Below, one piece after another: positions 26,419-34,872 of a stretch of 64,000 bases of DNA. Within the stretch, counting starts at the first letter, position 1. The number at the start of each line of letters is the position of its first letter. The notes under the pieces were generated by a model. That model searched no databases and was not told the DNA's origin. It saw nothing but the letters and a program-made list of their open reading frames with translations. Source of the stretch: G963923945 sp965199175 (GTDB lineage Bacteria; Pseudomonadota; Alphaproteobacteria; G963923945); the NCBI GenBank assembly GCA_965199175.1, contig OZ240684.1:1364001-1428000 (forward strand), written 5' to 3'. A program made the position numbers and the translations under genes.

Positions 26419-26593
26419 GAAACAAATACGCATATTACCAAAGATCATCTTGCGTCAAATATTTACTTTTTACCATGGATCACACTATGCGTAAAAACAA
26501 TATCATTTTGTATGTGATGGCAGGCTTTCTCACAAACCGGTATGTGTGAATATCATCATCACTTCGGCCATTTCCCGGTGAAGAGTTTTTCTC

Positions 26594-27403
26594 ATGAAAG
26601 AAAATGATCCTGTCGCACGAAAAAGCAGCACCTATGCTCCCGAAACCAGGGATTCAGCGATCAGAAACAACACCATCAAGAGGGCCGTTTCTTTTGATTT
26701 AAAGCTCCTCGAAACCCTATGCGCGCGGCTTTGCCATGATGTGATCAATCCGGTCTCAGCGGTCAATAACGGGATTGAATTACTCCGGGAACAGCCACAA
26801 GATGCCGAAATTACCGCGCTGGTCACAGAGAATGCCCAAGCTGCTCAGATGCGGCTGAAACTCTTCCGGGTTGCCTTCGGGCGGTGTGGTGTATCTGCCT
26901 GCGCCCCGGCTTCATCGGGTGATGGTTTTGCCAGTGATGGTTTTGCCGGGCTCAGGCACCTGCTTCATGACACTCTGCCGGCTAAAAAGATCACTCTTGA
27001 CTGGCCCTATGACCCCCAGCCGGCCCGGTCTCAGATACCGGCGATTCTCAGCAAGCTGGTCCTGAACATGGTTCTGGCCGCTGCTGAAGAATTACCAAAA
27101 GGCGGCCAGTTAAAGATTGCCGACCAGGAAACCGAAACCGGAAACTTCATCCTCACAATCACCGCATGCGACCCACAGGGTTCCCCAAACCGGAATTTTC
27201 CCGAATATTTCAGAACAAAACATCCGGATCAACCCACCGATGTCACTGATATCACTGATGTCACTGATTCAAAACATGCGCATGCTCTCCTGGCCATCGC
27301 CTTAAGCAACCATATCAATGCCACCATCGACATTCAGGAGCCAGATCACCCACATCTGTCGCCAGTTCTGCGCCTGCATGCGCCCATTCAATCGCTGGCG
27401 TAA
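26594..27403 (+). CDS. chpT: Histidine phosphotransferase ChpT
   Basis: 269 residues. Dimeric pseudo-kinase phosphotransferase that passes phosphate from CckA to CtrA and CpdR in the alphaproteobacterial cell-cycle relay. The DHp helix shows LCARLCHDVINPVSAVNNGIELL with the phospho-accepting His48; the second helix is VTENAQAAQMRLKLFRVAFG. The C-terminal half is a degenerate Bergerat fold (SKLVLNMVLAAAEELPKGGQLKI) without complete ATP motifs, as expected. An N-terminal 30-residue extension is likely disordered. GAAGAG precedes the ATG. Placement beside cheA, with ctrA on the far side of the che genes, matches a Rhodospirillales arrangement. Confidence 0.88.
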   Translation: MKENDPVARKSSTYAPETRDSAIRNNTIKRAVSFDLKLLETLCARLCHDVINPVSAVNNGIELLREQPQDAEITALVTENAQAAQMRLKLFRVAFGRCGVSACAPASSGDGFASDGFAGLRHLLHDTLPAKKITLDWPYDPQPARSQIPAILSKLVLNMVLAAAEELPKGGQLKIADQETETGNFILTITACDPQGSPNRNFPEYFRTKHPDQPTDVTDITDVTDSKHAHALLAIALSNHINATIDIQEPDHPHLSPVLRLHAPIQSLA

Positions 27404-27823
27404 ACATCATCAACCCCGGCATTTTACGTCCCTGTTGTGAGAACAGCAAAGGGCCAGAACAGAAGGTTCAGGATTGAGACATTGAGAAAATCGTCAAACA
27501 CATATATAGAAAACAGGTTTGTATAATGTGTTATCTTGTGGAAAATACTTGTATATTTTTTTGTAAAAGATGCTTGTATATAATGCTCGTATATAACGTG
27601 TTATTTGGAAAATGATACAAAAACGTGTTATTTGGAAAATGATATAAAATAGAAAATAAACATATCGATAATGGCTAACAGAAACACGGATAAGATATAA
27701 GATAACAGAAACATAAATAACAGAAACAAAGCGGAATTGAAAAAAAGTGGAATTGAAAAAACGTATCAGGTCATTGGTTAAAACAACATCATTGTTTAAA
27801 ACAACAAAAACAAAGAGAAAACT
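27404..27823. other. Intergenic region chpT / cheA, repeat-rich
   Basis: About 420 very AT-rich bases. Contains a 27-bp duplication (27597-27650) and smaller ones (AACAGAAACA, GGAATTGAAAAAA, TTTAAAACAAC). Presumably holds the che operon promoter. TTAA elements at 27778 and 27796 are 18 apart and do not form a CtrA box. Confidence 0.5.
27597..27650. repeat. Tandem repeat, 27 bp x 2
   Basis: A unit beginning CGTGTTATTTGGAAAATGAT recurs 27 bases later, upstream of cheA. Confidence 0.8.
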
Positions 27824-30800
27824 GTGGATGATCTCCTCACTGAATTTCTGACTGAGACAGCAGAAAACATGGACCAGCTTGACCAGGACCTGGTCGCGCT
27901 GGAAAGCAATCCTGAAGACCCGACGCTGCTCAGTAATATTTTTCGGCTGGTCCATACGATCAAAGGGACGTGCGGCTTTCTTGGGTTACCGCGCCTTGAA
28001 GGTGTTGCCCATTGTGCTGAAAATGTTCTGGGGAAAATTCGTGATGGCGAACTAGACGTCTCTGAACAGGCAATTTCGCTTGTTCTCCAGGCACTCGATA
28101 AAATCAAAGAGTTACTCGATAGCCTTGAGAAAAACGGCGTTGAACCTCAGGGGGACGATACCACATTAAAGGATAATCTCAATGCAATGGCTGACGGGAC
28201 CCTCCCGGCTGTGGAGGACAGCGCACCGCCAGAGCATGAAGACAATGCCTCCCAGACTCCCAAAACCGAACTCTCTTCTGCGTCCGGGGAATCTGATGGC
28301 TCTGATGCTGCGGCAACATCGGTTCTTGGCAGCTTGTTTGAACAGCTTGGCGGCGGCGAGAAACTTGGTGATATCTGTGCTGGTGCTCTGGATGCAATCG
28401 CCAAAGATGACGTTTTGGGGCCACTTTTTACCCCGGAAATTGAAAATCACTTACGCGATAAAATGATCTCTCATTATGGTCAGCTGCTTGGTGGGCCAGA
28501 ACCAATTTCCGACCATCCAGGGGGTGATTTTGCTCTTGCTATCCAACACATGACCGAGAATGGGGCCAATCAGGACAGCCTGGATTCTTTTACCCGGTAT
28601 ATGCAGGCCAGCCTGGTTGAAAAAGGTGTCTGGGGACCCGCAGTCGAAGAAATCACCACTTTGATTAAGACCGATCTGTCCAAACTCACGCCGCAGGTAA
28701 AACCACAAACCGATCCGCCAAAAACAGCCCCCAATACAGGCCAGGCCGGGGTCCCGGCCAAACTGCACACCGAGACCGGTAAAACATCAGCAGGCCGGGG
28801 TTCCGGGGAAACAGCTCTCAAACCGCAAGAGGCCCAGGAAAAGCAGGAACTCGCGGCACCATCATCATCCACCATCCGGGTCAGTGTCGGCTTGCTGGAA
28901 AATTTGATGACGATGGTGAGTGAAATGGTCCTCACCCGTAATCAACTGATGCAAATTTTGCGTTCTCAGCCGGAAAGTTCGTTTGCGGCACCACTCCAGC
29001 ATCTCAATCTCATTACCTCGGAGCTGCAGGAAGGAGTCATGAAGACCCGAATGCAGCCAATCGGGAATGCCTGGGCAAAATTGCCCCGTATTATTCGCGA
29101 TCTCTCCCACGAATTGGGTAAAAAGATTGATCTGGAAATGACGGGGGCAGAAACAGAACTGGACCGTCAGATTCTTGATCTGATCAAAGATCCTCTCACA
29201 CATATGGTCCGCAATTCGGCTGATCACGGGATTGAAGATGCCGAAGAACGTCTGTTGGCCGATAAACCCGAAAAAGGTGTGGTCTCCCTGGAGGCCTTTC
29301 ACGAAGGCGGGCATATCGTGATTAAGGTCAGTGATGATGGTCGTGGCCTTGATACTGAAAAAATTACCGAAAAAGCCCTCAAGAACGGTCTGGTGACCAG
29401 TGCTCAGATTGCGGAGATGAATGAACAGCAAATCCAAAGCTTCATTATGCAGCCTGGTTTCTCCACAGCCGCCGCGGTCACCAGCGTCTCGGGACGCGGG
29501 GTCGGAATGGATGTCGTCAAGACGAATATCGAAAAAATCGGCGGCACGATTGAACTGTTTTCGGTGAAAGGACACGGATCGACCTTTACCATTAAAATTC
29601 CGCTTACTCTGGCGATTGTATCGGCTCTGATTGTCGAATGCGGTGGTGAGCGTTTTGCGATCCCTCAGATCAGTGTTCTGGAATTGGTGCGTTGCTCCTC
29701 AAAATCAGAAACCCGGATCGAATCGATCAGCGATACGCCTGTTTTACGTCTGCGTGATCGCCTGCTGCCGTTGGTCCCGCTCTCAAATCTTCTGCGTCTG
29801 GATACAGCGGCCCATCCTCTGACGTATCTGTCTAATAAGAAACGCTCCGGTGCCGGTTCTATGGATAACAGCTCCACCATCAAAGAAAGCGACTTTACAG
29901 ACAAACTGGCACATTACCGGGGCACAATCAGCCAGGAAGATCTTGGCATGATGCTGGCAGCACTGGGCGGGGCAACACTGGCTCAAAACACGGTTGAATC
30001 GGCTCTTGAAAAAATCCTTGATGACCCTCTGTTTAAGCCGTTCGGGGATACCTTAAACGATCCGGAAAATATTTTAACTCTGTCGGCAGCATTCACCAGC
30101 TTACTGGGTGCGCCCATCCAGTTTAATTTAGGTGCATTGGAACGTCTGCATAAGAAATTGTTAGAAGAAGGGCTGAATGACGATCATATCGATGCGGCCT
30201 CAACAACTCTTTATAAGGTTCTCTCAGAAACCAAGCTGGATCCGTCTGATGCAGAAAAAATTGCTGACTGGTTTACAGAAATGCGCGCCGACATTCTCAA
30301 TACAGGTAAACAGGTCAACACAGGTGAGCAGAATCCTTCCACTGCCGATGTCAACAATTCAGAAACCGCATCGACCGAACAGAATTTTGAGAGCAAATTC
30401 GAGAATAAATTTATCGTTGTCTCTCAGGTCGGGACGTATTTATTCGGCATTATTGTTGATCAGGTTTACAATACTGAAGAAATTGTCGTTAAACCAGTCG
30501 CGCCGATTTTGCGCGATATCACTCTTTTTTCCGGGAATACCATCTTAGGCGATGGCAGCGTGATTATGATTCTTGATCCCAACGGCATTGCTGCGGCCAC
30601 TGGTGATGCCTCAATGAGTGAAACCAGAGCCGCCCTGTCGACCGAACATGCCGACTCAAAAGACGAGAGTGTTTCTCTTTTGGTTTTCCGGGCCGGTGAA
30701 AGTGGTCCAAAAGCTGTACCGCTGGCTTTGATCGCGCGCCTGGAAGAAATTGATCTGAAAAACATCGAATACTCCCATGGCGTCCCGATGGTCCAGTATC

Positions 30801-31474
30801 GGGGGAGCCTGATGCCGTTGGTCATGATTGATGACAGCTACGAAATCAAAACCGAACAACAACAGCCGGTGATTGTCTTTGCGGACCGGGACCGGAGTAT
30901 GGGGCTGGTCGTTGATGAGATCGTTGATATCGTTGACGAAGTTGCCAAAATCGAACTGGTCTCAGAAAATGATGGGATTCTTGGCAGTGCCATCATCAAT
31001 GGAACCGCGACCGATATGATTGACACCGGCTATTACCTGTCTGTCGCTTTTAAGGATTGGTTCGGTTTGGATGAAGATGCCGCAGGGTATCAGGCCAGAA
31101 GAATTCTCCTGATTGATGATAGTGCCTTTTTCCGCAATCTTTTAGCACCGATATTATCGGTCGAAGGCTATGATGTGACAACAGTGGAGAACCCACGTGA
31201 GGCTCTGCGCATGTGTGAAAGAGGGATTGATTTCGATGCGATTGTCAGCGACATCGAAATGCCTCATATGAGCGGCTTCGAATTTGCTGAGGCCGTCCGC
31301 AAAGATACGCGCTGGAGTGATCTGCCGATCATTGCCCTGTCCTCACATGCCAGCCAGGAAGATATTGAGCGGGGACGCCAGGTTGGTTTCAATGATTATG
31401 TCATCAAGAATGATCGCCAAAGCCTGATCGAAACGTTAAAAGAAACCGTCCCCACCGAAAAGCATGCGCCATGA
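27824..31474 (+). CDS. cheA: Hybrid chemotaxis kinase CheA with two truncated-globin-like domains
   Basis: 1216 residues from GTG 27824 (AAGAGA upstream). Order: HPt/P1 1-105 (phospho-His44 in RLVHTIKGTCGF); acidic linker; truncated-haemoglobin-like segment about 166-290 where P2 normally sits; P3 dimerisation about 350-410; P4 ATPase 411-590 (N box HMVRNSADHG, G1 DDGRGL, G2 GRGVGMDVV); CheW-like P5 starting about 590-662, interrupted by a second globin-like segment about 704-828, and resuming about 862-925 (TYLFGIIVDQV...GNTILGDGSVIMILD); a second CheW-like domain about 948-1085; a C-terminal receiver 1092-1210 (Asp1098/1099, phospho-Asp1143, Lys1195). Typical CheA is 650-750 residues. It phosphorylates CheY and probably its own receiver. 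The second globin segment keeps the proximal-His position (His788); the first has Ser252 there. Overlaps cheW by 4 bases. Confidence 0.95.
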   Translation: MDDLLTEFLTETAENMDQLDQDLVALESNPEDPTLLSNIFRLVHTIKGTCGFLGLPRLEGVAHCAENVLGKIRDGELDVSEQAISLVLQALDKIKELLDSLEKNGVEPQGDDTTLKDNLNAMADGTLPAVEDSAPPEHEDNASQTPKTELSSASGESDGSDAAATSVLGSLFEQLGGGEKLGDICAGALDAIAKDDVLGPLFTPEIENHLRDKMISHYGQLLGGPEPISDHPGGDFALAIQHMTENGANQDSLDSFTRYMQASLVEKGVWGPAVEEITTLIKTDLSKLTPQVKPQTDPPKTAPNTGQAGVPAKLHTETGKTSAGRGSGETALKPQEAQEKQELAAPSSSTIRVSVGLLENLMTMVSEMVLTRNQLMQILRSQPESSFAAPLQHLNLITSELQEGVMKTRMQPIGNAWAKLPRIIRDLSHELGKKIDLEMTGAETELDRQILDLIKDPLTHMVRNSADHGIEDAEERLLADKPEKGVVSLEAFHEGGHIVIKVSDDGRGLDTEKITEKALKNGLVTSAQIAEMNEQQIQSFIMQPGFSTAAAVTSVSGRGVGMDVVKTNIEKIGGTIELFSVKGHGSTFTIKIPLTLAIVSALIVECGGERFAIPQISVLELVRCSSKSETRIESISDTPVLRLRDRLLPLVPLSNLLRLDTAAHPLTYLSNKKRSGAGSMDNSSTIKESDFTDKLAHYRGTISQEDLGMMLAALGGATLAQNTVESALEKILDDPLFKPFGDTLNDPENILTLSAAFTSLLGAPIQFNLGALERLHKKLLEEGLNDDHIDAASTTLYKVLSETKLDPSDAEKIADWFTEMRADILNTGKQVNTGEQNPSTADVNNSETASTEQNFESKFENKFIVVSQVGTYLFGIIVDQVYNTEEIVVKPVAPILRDITLFSGNTILGDGSVIMILDPNGIAAATGDASMSETRAALSTEHADSKDESVSLLVFRAGESGPKAVPLALIARLEEIDLKNIEYSHGVPMVQYRGSLMPLVMIDDSYEIKTEQQQPVIVFADRDRSMGLVVDEIVDIVDEVAKIELVSENDGILGSAIINGTATDMIDTGYYLSVAFKDWFGLDEDAAGYQARRILLIDDSAFFRNLLAPILSVEGYDVTTVENPREALRMCERGIDFDAIVSDIEMPHMSGFEFAEAVRKDTRWSDLPIIALSSHASQEDIERGRQVGFNDYVIKNDRQSLIETLKETVPTEKHAP
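28319..28693 (+). other. CheA globin-like segment 1 (replaces P2)
   Basis: Residues about 166-290. The pattern LFEQLGGGEKL...AKDDVLGPLF...LLGGPEPI...YMQASLVEKGV parallels group I truncated haemoglobins (YERLGG, DPRL-x-FF, LGGP, HL-x-x-TL-x-ELGV). The residue aligned with the haem-binding F8 His is Ser252, so haem binding is doubtful. Confidence 0.6.
29933..30307 (+). other. CheA globin-like segment 2 (inserted in P5)
   Basis: Residues about 704-828. LAALGG, ILDDPLFKPF, FTSLLGAPIQ, ERLHKKL, NDDHIDAASTTLYKVL and MRADIL follow the group I truncated-haemoglobin pattern; His788 aligns with F8 (normal motif xDAHFDxV). It splits the CheW-like P5 fold between its two halves. Confidence 0.65.
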
Positions 31475-31965
31475 ATGAAATTCTACCGGCCCGGAATTCC
31501 CACAACCAGGATATGACCCTGGTTGAGACATCTCAATTTATCAGCGTTGCCGTTGCCGGTCAGTTATTTGGTTTGCCTGTTCTCGAAGTGCGGGACATTT
31601 TATCAGCCCAGGGAATTGCCCGCATTCCTCTGGCGCCGCCGGAAGTTGCCGGTGCGCTCAATTTGCGCGGACGTATCGTAACAGCGATTGATTTTCGCCG
31701 CCGGATCAATCTGCCCCCCCTTGATCCGAAAGAAGGAATGGGCATGAATGTGGTGGTGAATCATCATGGAGAACTTTATAGTCTGGTGATCGATTCAGTC
31801 GGTGAAGTCTTGAGTCTGCCCGTGAGCGCACGTGAAAAAGTTCCTGAGACTCTCGATCCGAAATGGCGCGAAATTGCTTCTTGTGTTTATCGTCTTGAAA
31901 AAACGTTAATGATCATTCTTGATATCGCTCAGTTACTGCGTTTTGAAAGCACAAAAATAACATAA
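31471..31965 (+). CDS. cheW: Chemotaxis adaptor CheW
   Basis: 164 residues; SH3-like adaptor linking chemoreceptors to CheA. Motifs: FISVAVAGQLFGLPVLEVRDIL, LNLRGRIVTAIDFRRRI and YSLVIDSVGEVLSL, with the C-terminal LDIAQLL. The ATG overlaps the cheA stop by 4 bases (ATGA), so translation is coupled. The first 20 residues are an extension compared with short CheW proteins. Confidence 0.95.
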   Translation: MNEILPARNSHNQDMTLVETSQFISVAVAGQLFGLPVLEVRDILSAQGIARIPLAPPEVAGALNLRGRIVTAIDFRRRINLPPLDPKEGMGMNVVVNHHGELYSLVIDSVGEVLSLPVSAREKVPETLDPKWREIASCVYRLEKTLMIILDIAQLLRFESTKIT

Positions 31966-32062
31966 AGATATCGTGAAAGTGTCATGATCGTATTCTATTG
32001 ACTTGCTTTTCTTTATTTGACTTGCTCTCCTGTGTGAGGGTCTAAACAGCATTGGAAACGTA

Positions 32063-32162
32063 GGATTTAATTGAAACACAGGATTTAATTGAAACACAGG
32101 ATTTAATTGAAACACAGGATTTAATTGAAACACAGGATTTAATTGAAACACAGAATTTAATT
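32063..32162. repeat. Tandem repeat, 18 bp x 5.5
   Basis: Five copies of GGATTTAATTGAAACACA at 32063, 32081, 32099, 32117 and 32135, then a partial copy; a decayed copy precedes. It lies between cheW and cheY. TTAA recurs every 18 bases, so the spacing is not that of a CtrA box. Confidence 0.95.
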
Positions 32163-32203
32163 CATGAAAGATACAATGACTTTAATAAACGAAGGATAAA
32201 ATC

Positions 32204-32581
32204 ATGAATGAAAAAGCCAAATATTGCCTGGTTGTTGATGATTCGCGGGTAATCCGGAAAGTTGCCCGGCGCATTCTGGAAAATCTTGGTTTCCGGGTCG
32301 AAGAAGCCGAAGATGGTCAGGTCGCTCTGGATACCTGCAACCGTGAGATGCCTGATGTGATTTTACTGGATTGGAATATGCCGGTGATGAGTGGAATTGA
32401 ATTTCTTCATAATTTACGCGAAACTGATGAAGGGCAAGAGCCGGTTGTTATCTTTTGCACGACTGAAAATGATCTCAAACATATTCAGGAAGCCATCCGT
32501 ACTGGTGCCAATGAGTATATTATGAAGCCATTCGACAGCGAGATCATTGAATCAAAATTCGCGCAAACCGGTCTCCTCTGA
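32204..32581 (+). CDS. cheY: Chemotaxis response regulator CheY
   Basis: 125-residue single receiver domain that, once phosphorylated by CheA, binds the flagellar switch. All key residues are present: Asp12/Asp13, phospho-Asp56 (LLDWNMP), Thr in FCTTEN and Lys108 in IMKPF. AAGGA lies seven bases before the ATG, a strong ribosome-binding site. It is separated from cheW by a 240-base repeat-filled gap. Confidence 0.94.
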   Translation: MNEKAKYCLVVDDSRVIRKVARRILENLGFRVEEAEDGQVALDTCNREMPDVILLDWNMPVMSGIEFLHNLRETDEGQEPVVIFCTTENDLKHIQEAIRTGANEYIMKPFDSEIIESKFAQTGLL

Positions 32582-32621
32582 TTTCCCATTCTGATCTCTT
32601 TATATTTTTAAAAATACGCGC

Positions 32622-33860
32622 ATGCACGCAGCCCCTTATCAGGTGATGGTCGTTGATAACTCGGCGGTCATCCGGGGCCTCATGGCCAAGATTCTGAGAA
32701 GTCACGATAACATCAACGTGGTTGCTTCGGTCCAGGGTGGCAAGCAAGCTCTGGCTAAGCTGAAATTAAACCCGGGTATTGAGGCGGTTGTTCTGGGTAT
32801 CGAAATGCCCCATATGGACGGGTTGACGGCTCTTTCTCTGCTGATTGATCACAATCCTGGCCTCAAAGTCATCATGGCTTCGGAGCTGACCCTCAAACAA
32901 ACTGAAATCAGCATGAAAGCCCTGACTCTGGGGGCGTGTGACTATATCCTCAAACCCAGTGCAAAAGAAGTCGCCGCCGGCAAAGATTTCAGAAACGAGC
33001 TGACCCATAAAATCATCTCTCATATCCAGGCCAAACGCAGTGCTGAACGACCCAAGATACCCCAAAAAAACCCCGAAGAACCGGTAAAAAATAAACCAGA
33101 AAAAGATAAAACAGAAAAGGCTCACGGTAAGAAACAAACTGTTTCAGATTCACTGCCCCCCAAAAAAAGCAAAATAGAAAAGGCTCCCCGGGGAAAACAA
33201 ACTGTTTCAGATTCACTGACCCCAAAAAAAAGCAAAACAGCCAAATCCCGGACTGGTTTGCGTACAATACCCCCGTCCTTTAAGCCTGAAATTCTGGCAA
33301 TCGGCAGTTCGACCGGGGGTCCCCAGGCTTTATTCAATATCATGGCAGAGATTGGCAATCTTGACCTGCCAATCCTGATCACCCAACACATGCCGGCAAC
33401 ATTTACGCCTATTTTTGCCAACCATATTGCTTCGGTCTGTGAATACCCGACACGTGAAGCGACTGATGGAGAGGAAATACGTAAAGGACATATCTATATC
33501 GCACCCGGGGATTATCACATGTTGGTCCGCAAAGAGAGGCATCGTGTAGTGATTGATCTCAATCAAAAACCGCCGGTGAATTTTTGCCGCCCGGCCGTTG
33601 ATCCGATGCTCGAAAGCATTGCAGCAGTCTATGGCTCTGGCTGTCTGACTATCATCCTGACCGGCATGGGGCAAGACGGTTTGAAAGGCTGTGAGCATAT
33701 CGTCAACAGCGGTGGTGTCGTCATTGCCCAGGATGAAGAAACCAGCGTTGTCTGGGGAATGCCTGGTTCTGTTGCCGCCAACGGTTTGCCGAGTGCTATC
33801 CTGCCGCTGCAAGAAATCAGCGGTTTTATACGTACCACCTGCTTAAAGTCGACGGCATAA
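32622..33860 (+). CDS. cheB: Chemotaxis methylesterase CheB with a degenerate receiver
   Basis: 412 residues; removes methyl groups from chemoreceptor glutamates. The C-terminal esterase is intact: catalytic Ser230 (GSSTGGPQA), His256 (TQHMPATF) and Asp352 (GMGQDGLKG). The N-terminal receiver is unusual: the phospho-accepting Asp is Gly59 (VVLGIEMPHMDG) and the acidic pair is Asp12-Asn13 (VVDNSAVIRG). Lys111 (ILKPS) remains. The domain probably cannot be phosphorylated. The linker, about residues 140-215, is Lys/Pro/Glu-rich and contains a 21-residue tandem duplication (KQTVSDSL...KKSK). No clear ribosome-binding site. cheR starts 2 bases after the stop. Confidence 0.93.
   Translation: MHAAPYQVMVVDNSAVIRGLMAKILRSHDNINVVASVQGGKQALAKLKLNPGIEAVVLGIEMPHMDGLTALSLLIDHNPGLKVIMASELTLKQTEISMKALTLGACDYILKPSAKEVAAGKDFRNELTHKIISHIQAKRSAERPKIPQKNPEEPVKNKPEKDKTEKAHGKKQTVSDSLPPKKSKIEKAPRGKQTVSDSLTPKKSKTAKSRTGLRTIPPSFKPEILAIGSSTGGPQALFNIMAEIGNLDLPILITQHMPATFTPIFANHIASVCEYPTREATDGEEIRKGHIYIAPGDYHMLVRKERHRVVIDLNQKPPVNFCRPAVDPMLESIAAVYGSGCLTIILTGMGQDGLKGCEHIVNSGGVVIAQDEETSVVWGMPGSVAANGLPSAILPLQEISGFIRTTCLKSTA
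33132..33257 (+). repeat. In-frame 63-bp duplication in the cheB linker
   Basis: AAACAAACTGTTTCAGATTC recurs exactly 63 bases later, giving two KQTVSDSL...PKKSK units of 21 residues. Confidence 0.85.
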
Positions 33861-33862
33861 AA

Positions 33863-34711
33863 ATGAGCACAATGAGTCCCGAAAACTTCAGGTATCTGCG
33901 TGATCTTCTCAAGTCCCGCTCTGGTCTGGCTTTGAATGATGACAAGGCTTATCTGATTGAAAGCCGTCTCATGCCGATTGCCCGCAAACATATGATGGAG
34001 GGAATTGAGGTCCTGGTTCAGGCATTAAAAACCGACAGTACCGGGGATCTGGCGATTGAGGTCACCGAAGCAATGACCACCAATGAGTCTTTTTTCTTTC
34101 GTGATGTCAAACCATTCGATTTATTCCGCGATGTGGTTATACCCAGTCTTCTGAAAAACCGGTCTGAGCAAAAAAAGGTCCGGATATGGTGTGCGGCCTG
34201 TTCGAGTGGTCAGGAACCCTATTCCCTCGCAATGCTTCTTGACGAAATGGCTGCAAAAATACCGGGCTGGAATATTGAGATCATGGCCACTGATTTATGC
34301 ACCAAAACTCTCAATAAAGCGCAATCTGGAATCTATTCCCAATTTGAAATTCAACGGGGATTACCAATCCAGTATCTGGTCAGATATTTCGAGCAAAAAC
34401 AAGAAAAATGGTATATTGATGAAAAACTGAAACAATGGATCAATTTTAAATATTTCAACCTGTTGGATTCTCTTACAACTCTTGGAAGATTTGACGTCGT
34501 TTTTTGTCGTAATATTTTGATTTACTTTGATACTGAAACCAAAACCCGCGTACTGGGCCGTATTGCCGACATCCTGCCGAATGATGGGTATCTGTTCCTG
34601 GGAAGCACCGAAACCGTCATTGGGATAACCGACCGGTTCCAGCCGAATGCTCAGCATCGGGGTCTGTATGTCCCGGTCGCTGCATCCTCAACCCAGTCAG
34701 CACTCAGCTGA
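33863..34711 (+). CDS. cheR: Chemoreceptor methyltransferase CheR
   Basis: 282 residues; SAM-dependent methylation of chemoreceptor glutamates. The N-terminal helical domain (YLRDLLKSRSGLAL...IESRLMPIARKH) carries the substrate-binding region and MTTNESFFFRD. SAM-binding motifs are RIWCAACSSGQEPYSLAM, EIMATDLCTKTL and FDVVFCRNILIYFD. It belongs to the pentapeptide-independent form as no extra domain is present. Translation is probably coupled to cheB. Convergent with ctrA. Confidence 0.94.
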   Translation: MSTMSPENFRYLRDLLKSRSGLALNDDKAYLIESRLMPIARKHMMEGIEVLVQALKTDSTGDLAIEVTEAMTTNESFFFRDVKPFDLFRDVVIPSLLKNRSEQKKVRIWCAACSSGQEPYSLAMLLDEMAAKIPGWNIEIMATDLCTKTLNKAQSGIYSQFEIQRGLPIQYLVRYFEQKQEKWYIDEKLKQWINFKYFNLLDSLTTLGRFDVVFCRNILIYFDTETKTRVLGRIADILPNDGYLFLGSTETVIGITDRFQPNAQHRGLYVPVAASSTQSALS

Positions 34712-34827
34712 GGTCACGATACCGGCCACATAAGAACCCCCGGCTGATTAACGCATGAGCGGGGTAACATAAGAGTTCAGCAAAATCTTTTCAGGAAAAG
34801 ATCTCAGCCAGCCTGTCCCTGCCGGCT

Positions 34828-34857
34828 GGAATAATGCTGGACGGAATAATGCTGGAC
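34828..34857. repeat. Tandem repeat, 15 bp x 2
   Basis: GGAATAATGCTGGAC twice, in the convergent cheR/ctrA gap. Confidence 0.75.
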
Positions 34858-34872
34858 GGAACAAACCGATGG

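Larger units (their letters stand above)
25855..26593. other. Divergent intergenic region fdh operon / chpT
   Basis: About 740 AT-rich bases without a gene, with tandem repeats at 26054-26110 and 26183-26240, a GAATGAAAT...ACAATA duplication near 26310-26350, and a perfect CtrA box at 26404-26418. Confidence 0.6.

Noticed and set aside
32063..32162. CRISPR-like array between cheW and cheY
   Set aside because: Units are directly adjacent without spacers and there are no cas genes; it is a simple tandem repeat.
32063..32162. Array of CtrA boxes (TTAA repeated)
   Set aside because: TTAA recurs at 18-base intervals (N14), not the N7 spacing of the CtrA consensus.
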